DNA from: Anas platyrhynchos
Taxonomy: Eukaryota > Chordata > Aves > Anseriformes > Anatidae
DNA length: 64,000 nt
Assembly: GCF_047663525.1 (NCBI RefSeq)
Contig: NC_092612.1
Location: forward strand, 1,955,501-2,019,500
Direction of reading: 5' to 3'
Below the pieces are notes generated by a model that searched no databases, was not told the DNA's origin, and was given only the letters and a program-made list of their open reading frames with translations. How positions within the stretch are numbered: the stretch's first letter is position 1; every line of letters starts with the position of its first letter. A program made the translations under genes and the position numbers. Positions 11,301-23,800 of this stretch are shown in pieces.

Positions 11301-12769
11301 TATCGACCAATCTCAGTACCAGAGGCAGCGTTGGAGTTGCATGGGGAGTCTGTGTGGGGATATCAGTACGGACAGGACTTCTGAGCTGAGCAAGACAAAG
11401 GGACGAAGCAGATTTTGGAGGACAGTCGAGGACTGGCAGGAGAAAAGTGAGGCAGAGCTGCCTGTGTTTCTGTTCCTGGCTCAGCGTTTTGTAGCAAAAC
11501 AACGGGCAGCAAATTGCTGCTCTCCAAGCACAACAGGAGAGCTGGTTCCAGTGTCCTCTGTCTTCTCCAGGGCTGTCCTGCCACCACCAGCCCCAGCGGG
11601 GCTGGATGTGGGGAGGAGAGATGGGAAGAGGCGCAGAGCTGCAGCCCTCACCTTCAGCAGAAGAGCGCAAGGTGCAGACAGGCGATTGCCCCTGGGAGCA
11701 GCTGCCCCAGCCCTCACCGGCGTCAGCCTGTTTATTTTGAAGAGCAGTTCGGCAACGCTTGCTAGAAGTTGCATCACTTCTTCTTCCCCTGGCAGAAGGC
11801 TGCAGAACTTGCTTCTCCCAGGCTCCATCCCTTGAGGGTGAGTTTGCTCTTGGGCTGCTCAGCTGCTTTCTCCTTTTTCTCCTGCTCCTTTGGTCAAGCG
11901 TTGAGCAAAGGAGAGAGCTTGCAGACTCCCCATCCCACTAAACCAGCAGCATAAGTGACCTGCTGAACTCAGTGCCTAAAAAATGCCAAGGATGCCAAAT
12001 GCTTGGACAGAACTCAAAGCTACCCAGCACCTACAAGCATCAGGAAGAACAGGTCAGACCAGGAATGATGTAAAACAACCTCAAAATGTAGTACTGGAAG
12101 AAAGTCAAGTCCTCGTGCTTTGGAGCAACAAGCCGAAGTCTGAGAGGCAGAAGAAAGCATTTCCCCCAGTACCTGAACTTGATTGGTATGCAGCAGCTGC
12201 ACTGGAGTGAGTTTTTGTCCCCTCTGCTGGCTCTGCTAGTCAGCTGGGAGAGTATCGTAAGTCATTTGCTAGAAGAAGTCTGTCAAAGCCAGAAAACAGC
12301 TATTTCTGGAGCGTTCCTGTGAATTGTTTCCCCACCGGACTACGTCCTCCTGGACCAGCTACATCAGACACACGGTGTTTGCTCCCTTCCCTAGACCAAG
12401 AGGCAGCTCAAAGTCTTCGCTTCAAAAGATGACCAGACAAGTTGTTTGCTTCCCATATGCTTTGCATAATTTCCCATGCAAACTTATCTAATTATCACAG
12501 AAAGCAGGCTTTGAACAAGGGGAATTATCCTGCTTGCATCAGCCTACCTCAAAGAAGGCCACACTGAAGCACAGCAGCCAGCACGAAAGGGGGAGAGGGA
12601 AAGGATGGTTCTTCTGCCATCACTGCCTGCAAAAGGCTGCCACCAGGACTCCACCTGATTCAGCAAAACACACGCAGTTGCACCTCAAAACTCAGTAATT
12701 TCATTGCTGTTGCAAAGAAAAATCTACATTTAAGGCAACACTCCAACTACTTTCCACGTCCTGAGAAAA

Positions 12770-12900
12770 CACTTATTCCCCGTTGCTTATTAGCATTAGG
12801 GATGCTCTAATTAATGCACATAATCTCTGGAGTGATGGAGAAAAGCGTATCAGGGGAGTTATCAACTTTAAGGCTCGTGCAGCTGAGGACAGCTGCTGTT
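12770..12900. promoter_or_regulatory. Candidate enhancer with paired CAGCTG E-boxes and TAATTA/POU-like sites
   Basis: The segment contains TTATTAGCATTA and CTAATTAATGCACATAAT (homeodomain and POU-like cores). About 70 bp on come two CAGCTG E-boxes whose starts lie 10 bp apart (near 12880 and 12890). This mixture is typical of neural enhancers bound by proneural bHLH and homeodomain/POU factors. It is located between NHLH1 and NCSTN; activity is unproven. Confidence 0.35.
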
Positions 12901-15481
12901 ACATCAGGGCGGGCAGGAGGAACTAGCGATGGGCAACCCAGCCCCAAAGGCTGCTACCGTACCTTATAAAGGAAGATAAAAACAGGGGGGTCGGGGCTGT
13001 TTCATTTTTAAAGTGGGAAAATGCATCCACTGCGGATAACTGCGCTCAGACTGAAAGCATGGAAAGGATGGCTTAAGAGTGAGCCTTTTCAGGGCTGAGA
13101 CACCGTCTCCGGGCTTAAACCAGCAGACAGCAATTCCCTAAGGGGCAGCGGTTTAGTAGCCATACACAAAAGCAGCAAAGGCCTTCCCGGTCCCAGCGGA
13201 GGGGAATGAGCACTCCCAAATCCACTGTCAGCTCTTTGTTTGAAGATCAGGAGTGAGAATAAATGACTGAATAGGTCAGAGATCCCAGCTCCTCCCGGCT
13301 TGCCCCATTTATGATCTGGAGAGGGATGCAGGTGAACATAAGACCTTTTTGCATGGTGCCGTTTCTGTATAAAATGTGATTTCATTCTCCACGACGCACA
13401 AAGCAGCTCCTTTCACCAACATTAGCTCTACTTCAACAAAACATCTTTGTGTTTCAAGCACTGTTCACCTCGAGGTCTCAAGAGCATCCCCTCGCCCCTG
13501 TCAAACAGGGCAGGAGCTGACTTTGTGTCCCCAGTGAGAACGGGCACTGTGAGGGGAAGGACAGGGAACAGAAACACGGGGAGAGTGACTCACTCTTGTA
13601 GCTCGTTTACTTCCCAGATGAATCCAGCAATCCTATTTCTTCCCCACCCCCTTCCATCCTACACTCAGGCCCAATTCCCCAGAGGAGGCAAGGCTCAGAT
13701 CCGAGCAGCGCGAGCCTGATCATCAAAAGCCAGCTGAGCAAAATGAATTTACTGACCATGGCAAAACACAATGAGGAGGGCTGGAAACACCGATGGCTAC
13801 TGCCTCTCCTTCTACCCCTCCGCTCAGCGACACTGCTGGCACCGGGAGTTTGAAGGACACGCAAATCCCCAGCTCAGGGTAAATTTTGGGCTGACAGTCA
13901 AGCGAAGACTTTTGGTGTTCTCCAGCATTGGCAGCGGTAGGGAAAATGTGTCTCTGCTGCAGCGCCTGCCAGCCTAGCCCCATTGCTTCTCCCTTCCTCT
14001 TGTCAGCCACTGATAGGAGGGTTGCTCATTGCACTGTCCACAGGGGAGACCTGTTGGCCATCCGAGGAGCGGCGTAGGCACAGACAACGGAGGCAGCTGT
14101 TTGTTCGCCTCGCCAGAGAGCAGCTCTGAACAAAAAGCTGGGAGTGGAAAATGGGGCTGGGAGTGGTAGAAGGGTTTATTTCTGTTTGTACGGGGAAAAT
14201 GAGCAAGGAGAGGGAAAGAAATAAATAATAATTCCAACCAGAAGCCTTCAGTAGAAAAAAAAAAAAGCCCCAAGCACAGAATCTAGATTTGAAAGGAGAG
14301 AGAGAGGGAAGTGTGTTCAATAAGCATTTATAATTTTAAAATTACCAAGAACCTTGTGTATATAGACCCACGTTGCTGATTAGCCATCTCTGAGCCCACC
14401 ACCTCTTCACATGGCTCTGCTACACCCACAACTACGCATTTGCATTTTGATTCATAAAGAAAATAAAACAAACTTACCTTATGAAGGGAAAAACGTATTT
14501 CAAAAAATTGTCAGATCACGTGTTGTTTTGTGGTCCTCTATCTCACCCAAAGCACTTTCAAGCACAGAAATAGTCTACTTGGATAATTTGAGGGAACTGG
14601 TATTTTTCTGCCCAAAGATTAGGAGTTAGAGGCCATGAAAATCCTTATTATAAAGAAAAGATATCTCCGTTTAAACTGAGATATGAGTTTCTTCGGCATT
14701 GCTAGAAGAAATGGAAATAAATCAGGCACAGAAGCATTCCACCAAGTATCAGGAACAGTTTCCTGATAGTAAGATGTATTAGCAAGTGGAAAAGTCTCCC
14801 CTCAGGGAAGCACCGAAAGTACAAGGTCTGAATTACTTTAAAACTCCAGAGTTTATGTCTAGTTGAGAAAAGACTTAAACACAATAAGGCATCATGGTCC
14901 TCTAGGGAAGGGAAAACGATGCCTGCTTTAGCGCTAGTCAGCTCTGATTTCTGTCATTAATCCTCTCTACCTGTTTTTGAGCTCCTTGCTTTGGACAACA
15001 GCACTATCACATCTCTGAATCAAGACTGCCAAAGAACTGGTGAATTTTCATATAAAAGGAACAACTGGGAATATCTGAGAGCCTGGTCAGTCGTGACTGC
15101 TGGCCCTCAGAGCCCAGTCTTGCTGCGTGCTAAGCAATAGCATCAAAGGGAACAATGTGTGAGCATGCAATTTAGAAAAGGTATTTATTATACCAGCACC
15201 TAGAGATCAATCAAGATCAAGGCACCGTATGGAGTGTCCAACCATCCTTGCCTTGGAGAGCTTGTGGTCTGAGCAGTGGTGAGTTAACTCCCTGTCCTGC
15301 CAGAGGGCACCGTGGCTTTCATTCATCCAGTTGTAGAAAGAATTTTGAGAGTCAAAAACTAAATCAGACAGATGCTGTTCCTCCCAAGATCAAAACACAT
15401 TACAACACCCAGCAGTTTTGGTTCTTTTGGCAGCAACTGAAGACAATGCAGGCAATGGGTTAATTTGTAAGCGGAGATTTT

Positions 15482-15487
15482 TTTAAT
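15482..15487 (-). terminator. Candidate NCSTN polyadenylation signal (ATTAAA)
   Basis: On the minus strand an ATTAAA hexamer lies about 550 bp downstream of the NCSTN stop codon. An A-rich run follows, which would put cleavage near 15465. No AATAAA is closer, so this is the best candidate, and the 3' UTR would be about 570 nt. Confidence 0.45.
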
Positions 15488-16034
15488 TAAACGGAACTAT
15501 TTATATATATACAAAACCCAGAAAATATTGCACCATTAAAAAAAGGACATTTTACATCTAATCATCTGTTAAACACACCTTGCCCTCCCTGCATTGTAGT
15601 ATATACACAGATTCACAGCAACTGTTGGACATGAACAGGCAACCTGTGCTATCAGACACCACGGAAATCTGCTGGTCCACACACATCCCAGAGAAAACAC
15701 CTTTACCCTTTTTCTCCCTCCTTTAGGGAACTTATCCATCACGTTGTCATCTCAGTGGCACTCAGGACCAATCACCTCAAGTTGCTCAGATGTAAGGACA
15801 AATTAAAAACAAAAGGCTTTGGGAACTTCTCAGTCATGATTTCTTTTGGGCTTGGTCGGCACAGTTTTCTGGGAAAGTCTCTTACGCGTTGGGGCTCAGT
15901 CCCCAGAACCCAAGCGTGGAAGCTCTGGAGCGAACCATTTGTGTCCCTGCCCAGGGAGAGGGGCATTCCAGTGTAGTTTCGTCTTCGACAATTGCAATCC
16001 AAGGACTAAGACTTCTCAAACCCTGAGAGCATCT

Positions 16035-17857
16035 TCAGTAAGCCACAGCCCCAGGGTCCCGAGGGATGCTAAAAAGTACATCCGCTTTGGCGTTGATAAA
16101 ATGTGTGGCGAGGAGGGAGAAGACCAGAATGGCAATGCCCACAACCAAAGTGATTATCTAGGAAGGGATGAGAAATACTTAGCATCGTCATAACAAAGAC
16201 AGACCTGCAGCATCTCACAGAATTTGTACCCAGTGGGGTCCCTGTCACAGAGACCAGCTCTCACTCCTGGGGCACTATGCAGAGTAAAATAAAACCAAAC
16301 CCTGAGGACCTTACAGTCTTAGACAAAAGGAACAGTGACTGCCACGCAGGATCAAATCAGCTTTCTCTGCAGTTATCAACAGTGCACACAGATGTTTAGA
16401 GAAACGGCAAGAAAGCTATATGACAGATAACAGAGAATATATCACGTGTCAAAGTCACTGGAGTAGTCCACACAGTCTGCAAAGAATTTTAGCAAGCATT
16501 TAATGGGACGCTTTGGCTACTCCTGAATGAACTGTCATATCCTCCAGTAAGGAACTGTAAATGCCTTCAATGAGCACGGCTGCTGGCAGAATCAACATTG
16601 ACAACAGTCAATAACCTTTGCATAACTCCTGCTCATCACGTTTCCCGAAGCTTAAGTGCCTGACCAGTCTAAGGCCTCACTGGGTTCCTTATTGTCAACC
16701 CTTATTGCACATAGGACTATTGTTCCCAATTTCCCCTGGTTATCACAGAAGAGCCTCCATCCACTGGCCAGGCACTCCTGTGCTGCTCCAGCTCCCACAA
16801 CACATTTTCCATCAGCATTCAGGGATGGCTGGGCTCAAAATGTACGTTTCAAGGGTACCATCACCCACCAGGTTGTGACATGGGGCAAGAGACACGGGCA
16901 GGACATAGTGCTTGCCTGACAGAGCTAAAAAGGTCCAGTGCCACACAAATAAGTTACTCATAGTGCAAATAACCATCAGAAAGATGCAACAACTGCCTGG
17001 GCTTGCATGGCCTTTGGGTGGTTTACTGCTGGAAATGATGACAAGGAGGCTGTGCACTCCGGAGCTGTCCTGGCAGGGCACACAACATCATTAACAGCTA
17101 ACCAGAGGGCAGCCAGGCCCAAAGGGACCACACACTTAACACGTGTTTTGCTGGCACTTCAGCTGCATCACACCCAGCTAAAGGCTGCTTTGAATCTGAG
17201 ACACTGAACCAACACAGTTCTCACTTGTGAAGGCTTTTACAAAGGTTGTTTCTGTTCTGGCAAGAGGGGATTCAAACAGCAGCAAGGCTGATTCACTGGT
17301 CTGGCCTCCTGTACATGGGGAGAGGATTGAGACTCCCATCACTTGAATCTTTTATTCACAGACCTCAGCCTATTCATGGGATTCTTGATTATTCTGTTCT
17401 GTCTCAGCCTCAGTGACTAGGTTATTACCCTCCAACTGGCTGGAGGTGGCAGGGTTATCACTGGTGATACACTCTGGGTTGTCCCATTTGCCTGGCTTCT
17501 TAGCTGGGAAGCTCACCTATGATAAGGGCACACGATCTAACAAACTGAACTGTTTCTCCAGCTGTCAGATGTTATTTAAAGACCTTTGGATTTGGCCTAG
17601 TCACATTTTTTTCCTTTTTCCTTTTCACACAAGCACAAACTCACCTCTAGCTCCTTGCTGGCCACCAGAAATATCCGGGCGCGGATCTCCTTCCACCGAC
17701 TCTCTGTCCATGTGGAATATTCTGTAGATCCCCACTGCCTCAGCTCAAAGGCAGGAGAGAGCGCTTTGGTTAGGTGAACAGTTGACCGAACACAGTAGGG
17801 GACTCGTGTTGTTGAGTTAGGCTCCAGAGAACCCTGCACCCAGGCATAGTCATACAG
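16035..17857 (-). other. NCSTN exons 16-17: membrane-proximal region, transmembrane helix, cytoplasmic tail
   Basis: Exon 16 (17645-17857) holds the conserved block around [20 protein letters not shown]. Exon 17 (16035-16157) encodes a hydrophobic helix ([20 protein letters not shown]) and the short tail ending [19 protein letters not shown] before TGA. N-glycosylation sequons (NST, NLT, NTT, NNS and others) are abundant just upstream in exons 14-16, as expected for the lumenal domain. Confidence 0.92.
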
Positions 17858-20800
17858 CTGCAATGAAAACAGTGCAGTAAGAACCAGAAGAGCACTAGCA
17901 AATAACCAGACTATGCCCTTGCTCTGGAATCTTGCCTCTCGTTGGAAAGAGATAGAGGTTTTTACAGAGGATTCTCACTGCAAGGGGATCCTTTCACACA
18001 GTCCTCTGCCCTTGGGCTTCAAAATGCTTCCTTATTGAAGGAGTTGAATGAATTCTCCCATGTGTGATTATGGGAAGTGGAAAGCATTCCTCACCACCTT
18101 CCCTCAAAGGCAGAAAACCAGCAAACTAGACAACAGATGTGTTCTTGTCCCACCCCACTCTGATGGCACTTACTTCTTTCTCAGTGTTTGGTGCTTTATC
18201 AGGGTTCATACACTCTTCCTTGGTAAGGTTAACAACAGTGCCCGTGAGGTTGGCCAGAACATACTGCACAAGGTAAGTGGTGTTCACAGGGCTGGAAACA
18301 GCGACGTAGTGCTGGGGAACATCACCTGGAAGAGTCAGAGAAATGGGATTGATGGGGAGATTGCCAGAAGCAGACAGCGTTACTGTGGAGCTTTAGAAAG
18401 CTGCCAGGTAACATATGGGGTCAAACCCATCCCCATGTTTTTCCCTGTGTTGCTCTTACCAAGAATCCCTTTAAGGTCAGGCTTAATGATGGACTGAAAC
18501 CAGGAATTGTTCATTTTAATCAGAAACCCATACAGCATTCGAGTAACCTGGAAAGAGATGGAAATTGGTTTATACAAAGAGGAGAGAACAAAGCATCTTA
18601 ATAGCTACACCTCTCAAAATTATTTCCACTCCAAGAACCAAGAGCACAGTAAAGGAGTCACAACTTTATATAATACAGGGCTGAGCTGTGAAAGCTGGGT
18701 TCGATTCCAGATCTGTTGACTCCTTAACTGATCCCTGTGGCACTGATTGCCATTTCACCTATTTCCTCTTCTGCTTTGTGGAACAAGGATAAAGGAGCTC
18801 TGCTTGTAGAAGGCTCACGGAGCTTAATGTCTGACGTGAGACTGAGAGGCAAGGAACTAGAGAAAGGTGAAAAGTTTTTCATTCAGCCGTGGTGGGGAAT
18901 GGGAGAAGGGGGGAGAGGCAAAGCCCTCATGGAGACAGACAGGACAGCATGCTGTGTAAACACATATAAACAGAGACAGAAGGGAAGTACGTGAGGGCTC
19001 ATCATAGATGCCAGGGACTCAATTCCATCTGCTCGTACCGTTTTTGGATCTGCCTGAATAGCAGAGGTGTTGTTGGCTCCCCCTGCAAGCCGGTAGAGAG
19101 CACGGGCGACCACTGTGGCAACTTCTGCCAGGGACTGCAAAGGAAGAGCGCTCGGTGTTAATCAAGATAGGCAGACACAGCAAAACAAGGAAGAGCACGC
19201 CAGAACCTACACGTCCATTGAAATGCTCACATCGTGCTAGCATCTGAGCGCCTTTTGCCGTTGTAACTGTACGAAGTACTCTCATTTCTTTCTGCCTTCT
19301 TTGAAAACAGCTTTCCCCCTCTCCCTGTGATCCCCCTTGTGATCTGTCCCTACCCAAAGCCCCACCCATCCCAGATACAGCAGCTAAAGAAAATGCAGAG
19401 TAGGAACCTTGGCTGTGTCTGTGACATACTCCAAGGTCTCCTCGGGGCTAAGCCCCTCAGGGTATTGCATCCGGATGTTCTCTGGAGTGTCGTACATGCT
19501 CTGGTAGTATCTGAAAAGAAGAAGGCAAACAGAGGTTGGGGAGGGGCAGAAAGAAACCACAGGGCATGGAATTCAATTCAGAGTGTGCCTAAAGCAAACA
19601 GTGGGAGCAGTCTCCCGGGAGCAGAGATATAGCCCTGCCAAAGCACTGCCCTGCCACACGCTCCTTAAACCATTTAATGAGGCTTTATAATTAACTTGGC
19701 CCTTCCACAGCTTCTCCCATCTGAGGATCTCCAAGCAATTTACAAGCTGTGATTAGCTTTCCAGTGGGCAACTGCCCAATCTATTAAATGGGTAGAGAAA
19801 CTGAGGCAAGGACAACCCGTGCAGAAGGTCTCATGGGAAGAGAGCTTTTAACGCACATCATGCTAGTGGATTTTATTAATGCCTTATCTTGAAGGCAGTG
19901 AAGAATTCCAAGTGAACTCTATGAGAGATTTACACCCAAGTGTCTGTAGCACACACAGCTGCACTGGGAATTGGGCTGAAAGCCCACTGCATGGGCTACG
20001 CATCTGATATTCCTAAACAATGTGGGACTGATCCCCCCAGTCTGAAGATGGTCACGCACCCAGGAGGTGTGCTTTCCTTCACCTCAGCTGTTCCTGTACC
20101 TTCAAAGCAGCACAGACAGAGCTGAAAGGGAAAAAAGGGAAGCTACTTCCCCTTTATTATACCACAGATTCTCAGTAACTGTAAGAAAAGGTAGAAGATG
20201 AAGGCAAGGAGATAATCTGAAGAGTTTGGATGAAGCAGGGAGGCAAGAAGAGAAAGTGAAAAGGGGATGTCTGTCCTCTACCCCACATCCCCATTTCCAA
20301 AATTGAAGAGGAACAGGAGATCCCCAAGGAACACGCTGTATTAGGGTCATATGGGGTGAATCAAAGTGCCCTTTTCCAATGCCTGGGGCTTTCTGCCATC
20401 ACAAATAGAAAGCTATATTAAAAAAAAAAAAAAAAAAAGCAGCTAGCTTCTGGAAGAACAGATGAGGCTTAGGCACGCTCAGTTGCCATTTGCTCACCTC
20501 TGGCTCCCAGCCAGCTGTGGGGAACATTTTCTGTACAAAACTGGATTTCTTTCGGTTGTCAGAATAATTATGTTGCGCTTGTTCAATTACATGGCACACG
20601 TTTGCTCCTCCGCTCCCCCCGGACTGCCGCTCTACATGTATGTTCGGCAGCACGCTCCTGGCAGAGGCGTTGCAGGAGCTCGGGCTGCCCTCTGCTGGCT
20701 TTGCTGCCTTTGGCCAAGGGCCAGCCTGTGCTGTCCACCTCGGAGGAGTACCTGTTCTGGAAGGCAGCCTGGTGGTCAGTTAGAACCACTCCGGGGATGT

Positions 20801-23800
20801 GCCGGGCCCGAAGGAAGCGCTGGAAGGAAGATGGGGGAAGAGGCTGCGAATATCCGACTTCCCGCAAAGTTACATTTGCTCCCACGCTGCTATCACTCAG
20901 AATATCGAGCAGGTTTCTAACCTGAAAACGAGAAGAGAAAACAGCACTGTTCCGCTCTTCTTTTGAATGTGCAATTTCTCTGGGTAGTTTAACATCCTGA
21001 TCATTTGTAGCACGCCAAAGATCCCACAGCACTTTGGGTAGGTGAGCAACTACAGATTGCTTTCAATCACCTGTGTTTGGACAGATTCATTCATCCAAGA
21101 GACGGGGTCTGTATGCATCCATAAAACGGAGCCATTCCTTAGAGCCACCTGCAAGGGAAAAACAAAACAAAACACCATCTTAAGCACATACTAGGACATC
21201 ACGGAATCTTCTGGAGCAGGGAAGTCCAGATGAGGGAAAAAACAACAGAAGTAGCAGAAGGCTGGCTAGGAAAACTACAGCTAAATTATCACAGAAAAAC
21301 AAGGAATTAAAAGGTCCCCTAACTTCTCTCTCACCTGATTCAACTCCACAAATGAATGAATGTTGTCCAAACGGAGAGGAAACTTGTCTTTTTCCATATC
21401 ATACACCATTCGTGAGCTACCAATATAATCAAAAGTCTCCTGCAACAGAAAAAAAAAAAATCAAACATGAACAGCACATGGATAGCTGCCTGGCACAAAC
21501 AGCAGCACTATTTGAGAAGTTGAGGTGGAAAAAAAAAAAAAGAAAAAAGAATTCAAGGGCCAGCTACTGGACCAAGTATTTCTGAAGGTCTGCATGGCTT
21601 TGCACACACCAAAGGAACTATTACATTGTTCCTGGACCCAGGGACAAAAGTATTGGAAGCAGGGATGTGGCAAAGGACAAAAACGAAGGCAAACAGCAAA
21701 AACTCAGGGGACAGCTGTTGGATTCCACAAGCAAGAAGGGCACAGAGACAAAGTGAGCTTATGTGAGTACCTACAACTCGCAAGGTACTGCAAGTAACAG
21801 CAGAGGGACGTTACTCCACCCTCCACTCTGGCACACGCCTTCCTCTTTGTTTTTGGGAGAGCAGAATAGGAGGTCAGGGAAGAGGGCAATCCTCCATTCC
21901 AGGAATTAAATACATGACTCTCTCCCAAAAGGAGGGGTATCAGTTTCTCTGGAAAAAGCGGGATTGAAGGCAAGATGACAGAAATGAGTCTGTCAAGAGA
22001 ACTGCAAGAGACTGAGCTTTGCTTGGGCATGAATAGATGCCCTGAAGAAGAGAATTTCCGTGACAGAAAAGGACAGTGAAGTCAGCCAGCCACCAGACTT
22101 TCCTCTTGACTAATTTACAGCCAAGTCTTATCACTCCTCCTCCATCCTGGGAGCACGACAGAGAATGTCCATTCCATCGTGCTGTATGTTTGCCTCCCCA
22201 GGGAAATTCTGACTAGGGATGTATGTGCTGGGGAGGGTGAATGAAGGGAATCACATGGCCACAGCATGGGGCTGTGGGAGCCAGTTTCACAAAGCTGCAC
22301 AAAAGAAGCCATCAATGTAGATGCCTTCAGGGGAACATCAGCTGTTGGCCATCAGTCCCTCCTCCACAAGCTTGTTCTGCTTTTCCACAGCTGCCAGCTC
22401 CAGTGCTGGGCTCTCAGAAATGAACTACATTTCGCTGCTGTCAACACATATATTTTTAATCTAGCTTTTTCTGGGCTTCATTTCAGGATTTAGAGCCTAG
22501 CCATTGCAATTCATCCTGAATGGGGGGGAGGCAGAGAACAGATAGAGAGGAACCTTGGGAAGAGACAGGACGGAAAGCAAAGTTTGAGTTATTCGACCGG
22601 AATGAACCGTGGGGCAGAACTGCCCCACTGGAAGCCCCATCTGCTGTTGTTATCCCAGTGCAATTAAGATCCTGTTCTCACTGGGGGAGCAGAGAGAACT
22701 ATGGTGTGGGGATGCAGATAAACGACTGCACAAAGACTAGGAAAAAGTTCATTTGCAGGCAGCCAAGGGCTGATTTGCTATCTAGGAATAAGCCAAACGG
22801 TGGAGTGATGCTGCTGCTCTTACCCCTTGGAAGAAGGTGAACATTACATTTCTTTGTAGCAAATGAACATCTGATGCTTTATGAAGAGCTTCAGCAGCAG
22901 CCAAGTGGGTCACAAAAGAGGAGACGGCACTCTCTGCCCCTGGTGCAATGTTCCAGAAGAAGGAATGGCTGTCAATCTGTAAGCATGAACAGGAGGCATA
23001 AGAATTTTGCAAACAAACAGACAAATACTGTACCGGGAAAGCAAATCTGTCACCCCTCTTATCCCACTCACCCTACTGATAAGGGAAGAACCAAAGCACC
23101 GTGCCTAATGGAACTTCAAACACCAAATGACTAATTTTTGTAGTCCTGAGGACTCAGAGCACTGCCAACACCCTTCAGCCCTGACCTGAAAACTAATGCC
23201 ATCAGGTGTGCTGCAGTTTCACTGTTAGCACCAACATGCAGCGTGTGCCTCCGTGCTGGTGACAAAATGGAGTTTTGAACCTTTATCTCTGAAGGGTGGA
23301 AAGTGACTGTAAAACAGACTGCTAGACAGGGAATTGAATTTCTTTCTCAGCTCTGACATTGACTCACTGCTTGACACACACCAAAATTTCCATGTGATTC
23401 AGTCTCTCCCATCAATATAGACAAGCGAACCATGCTCTCTCATCCTCTTCAACATGTTTCAAGCATGTGAAGTATTTTAGGAAAGAATGTCAGACACCAT
23501 AATTATTTCTACTCGTCTGGTTCCGTAAAGACTTCCCATCACCGAGAAAAATGCTGAAAAAAGTCTCACATAGGAATACAGACAGAATCAAAACCCACAT
23601 GCCCTTTTATTGAAACAATACGCAAACCCACCAACTAAAAGGCTCCTAGAAACACAATAGCCAGTCAGATCTAAAAGGTCTGGAACATGGGAAGAAATTA
23701 AAATATGTACAAGTATATTCTCATAAGACCCAAAACTCATATCTTCCCAGAATCCTTCCAGACACCCTTTCTGCAAAGCAATATTAAGGAGATACCTACT

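Larger units (their letters stand above)
4991..15464. other. NHLH1-NCSTN intergenic region, no gene recognised
   Basis: About 10.5 kb without a supportable exon on either strand. The base is GC-rich, pyrimidine-rich unique sequence with few repeats. Embedded AT-rich islands stand out by composition: 5517-5570, 8335-8396, 10790-10850, 12770-12900 and 14310-14480. The last contains a perfect octamer ATTTGCAT at 14438-14445. Such islands in an otherwise GC-rich stretch upstream of a neuronal transcription factor are candidate enhancers. Short open frames (up to about 320 codons near 5.3-6.3 kb) look like GC-rich shadows without splice or codon signals. Confidence 0.5.
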
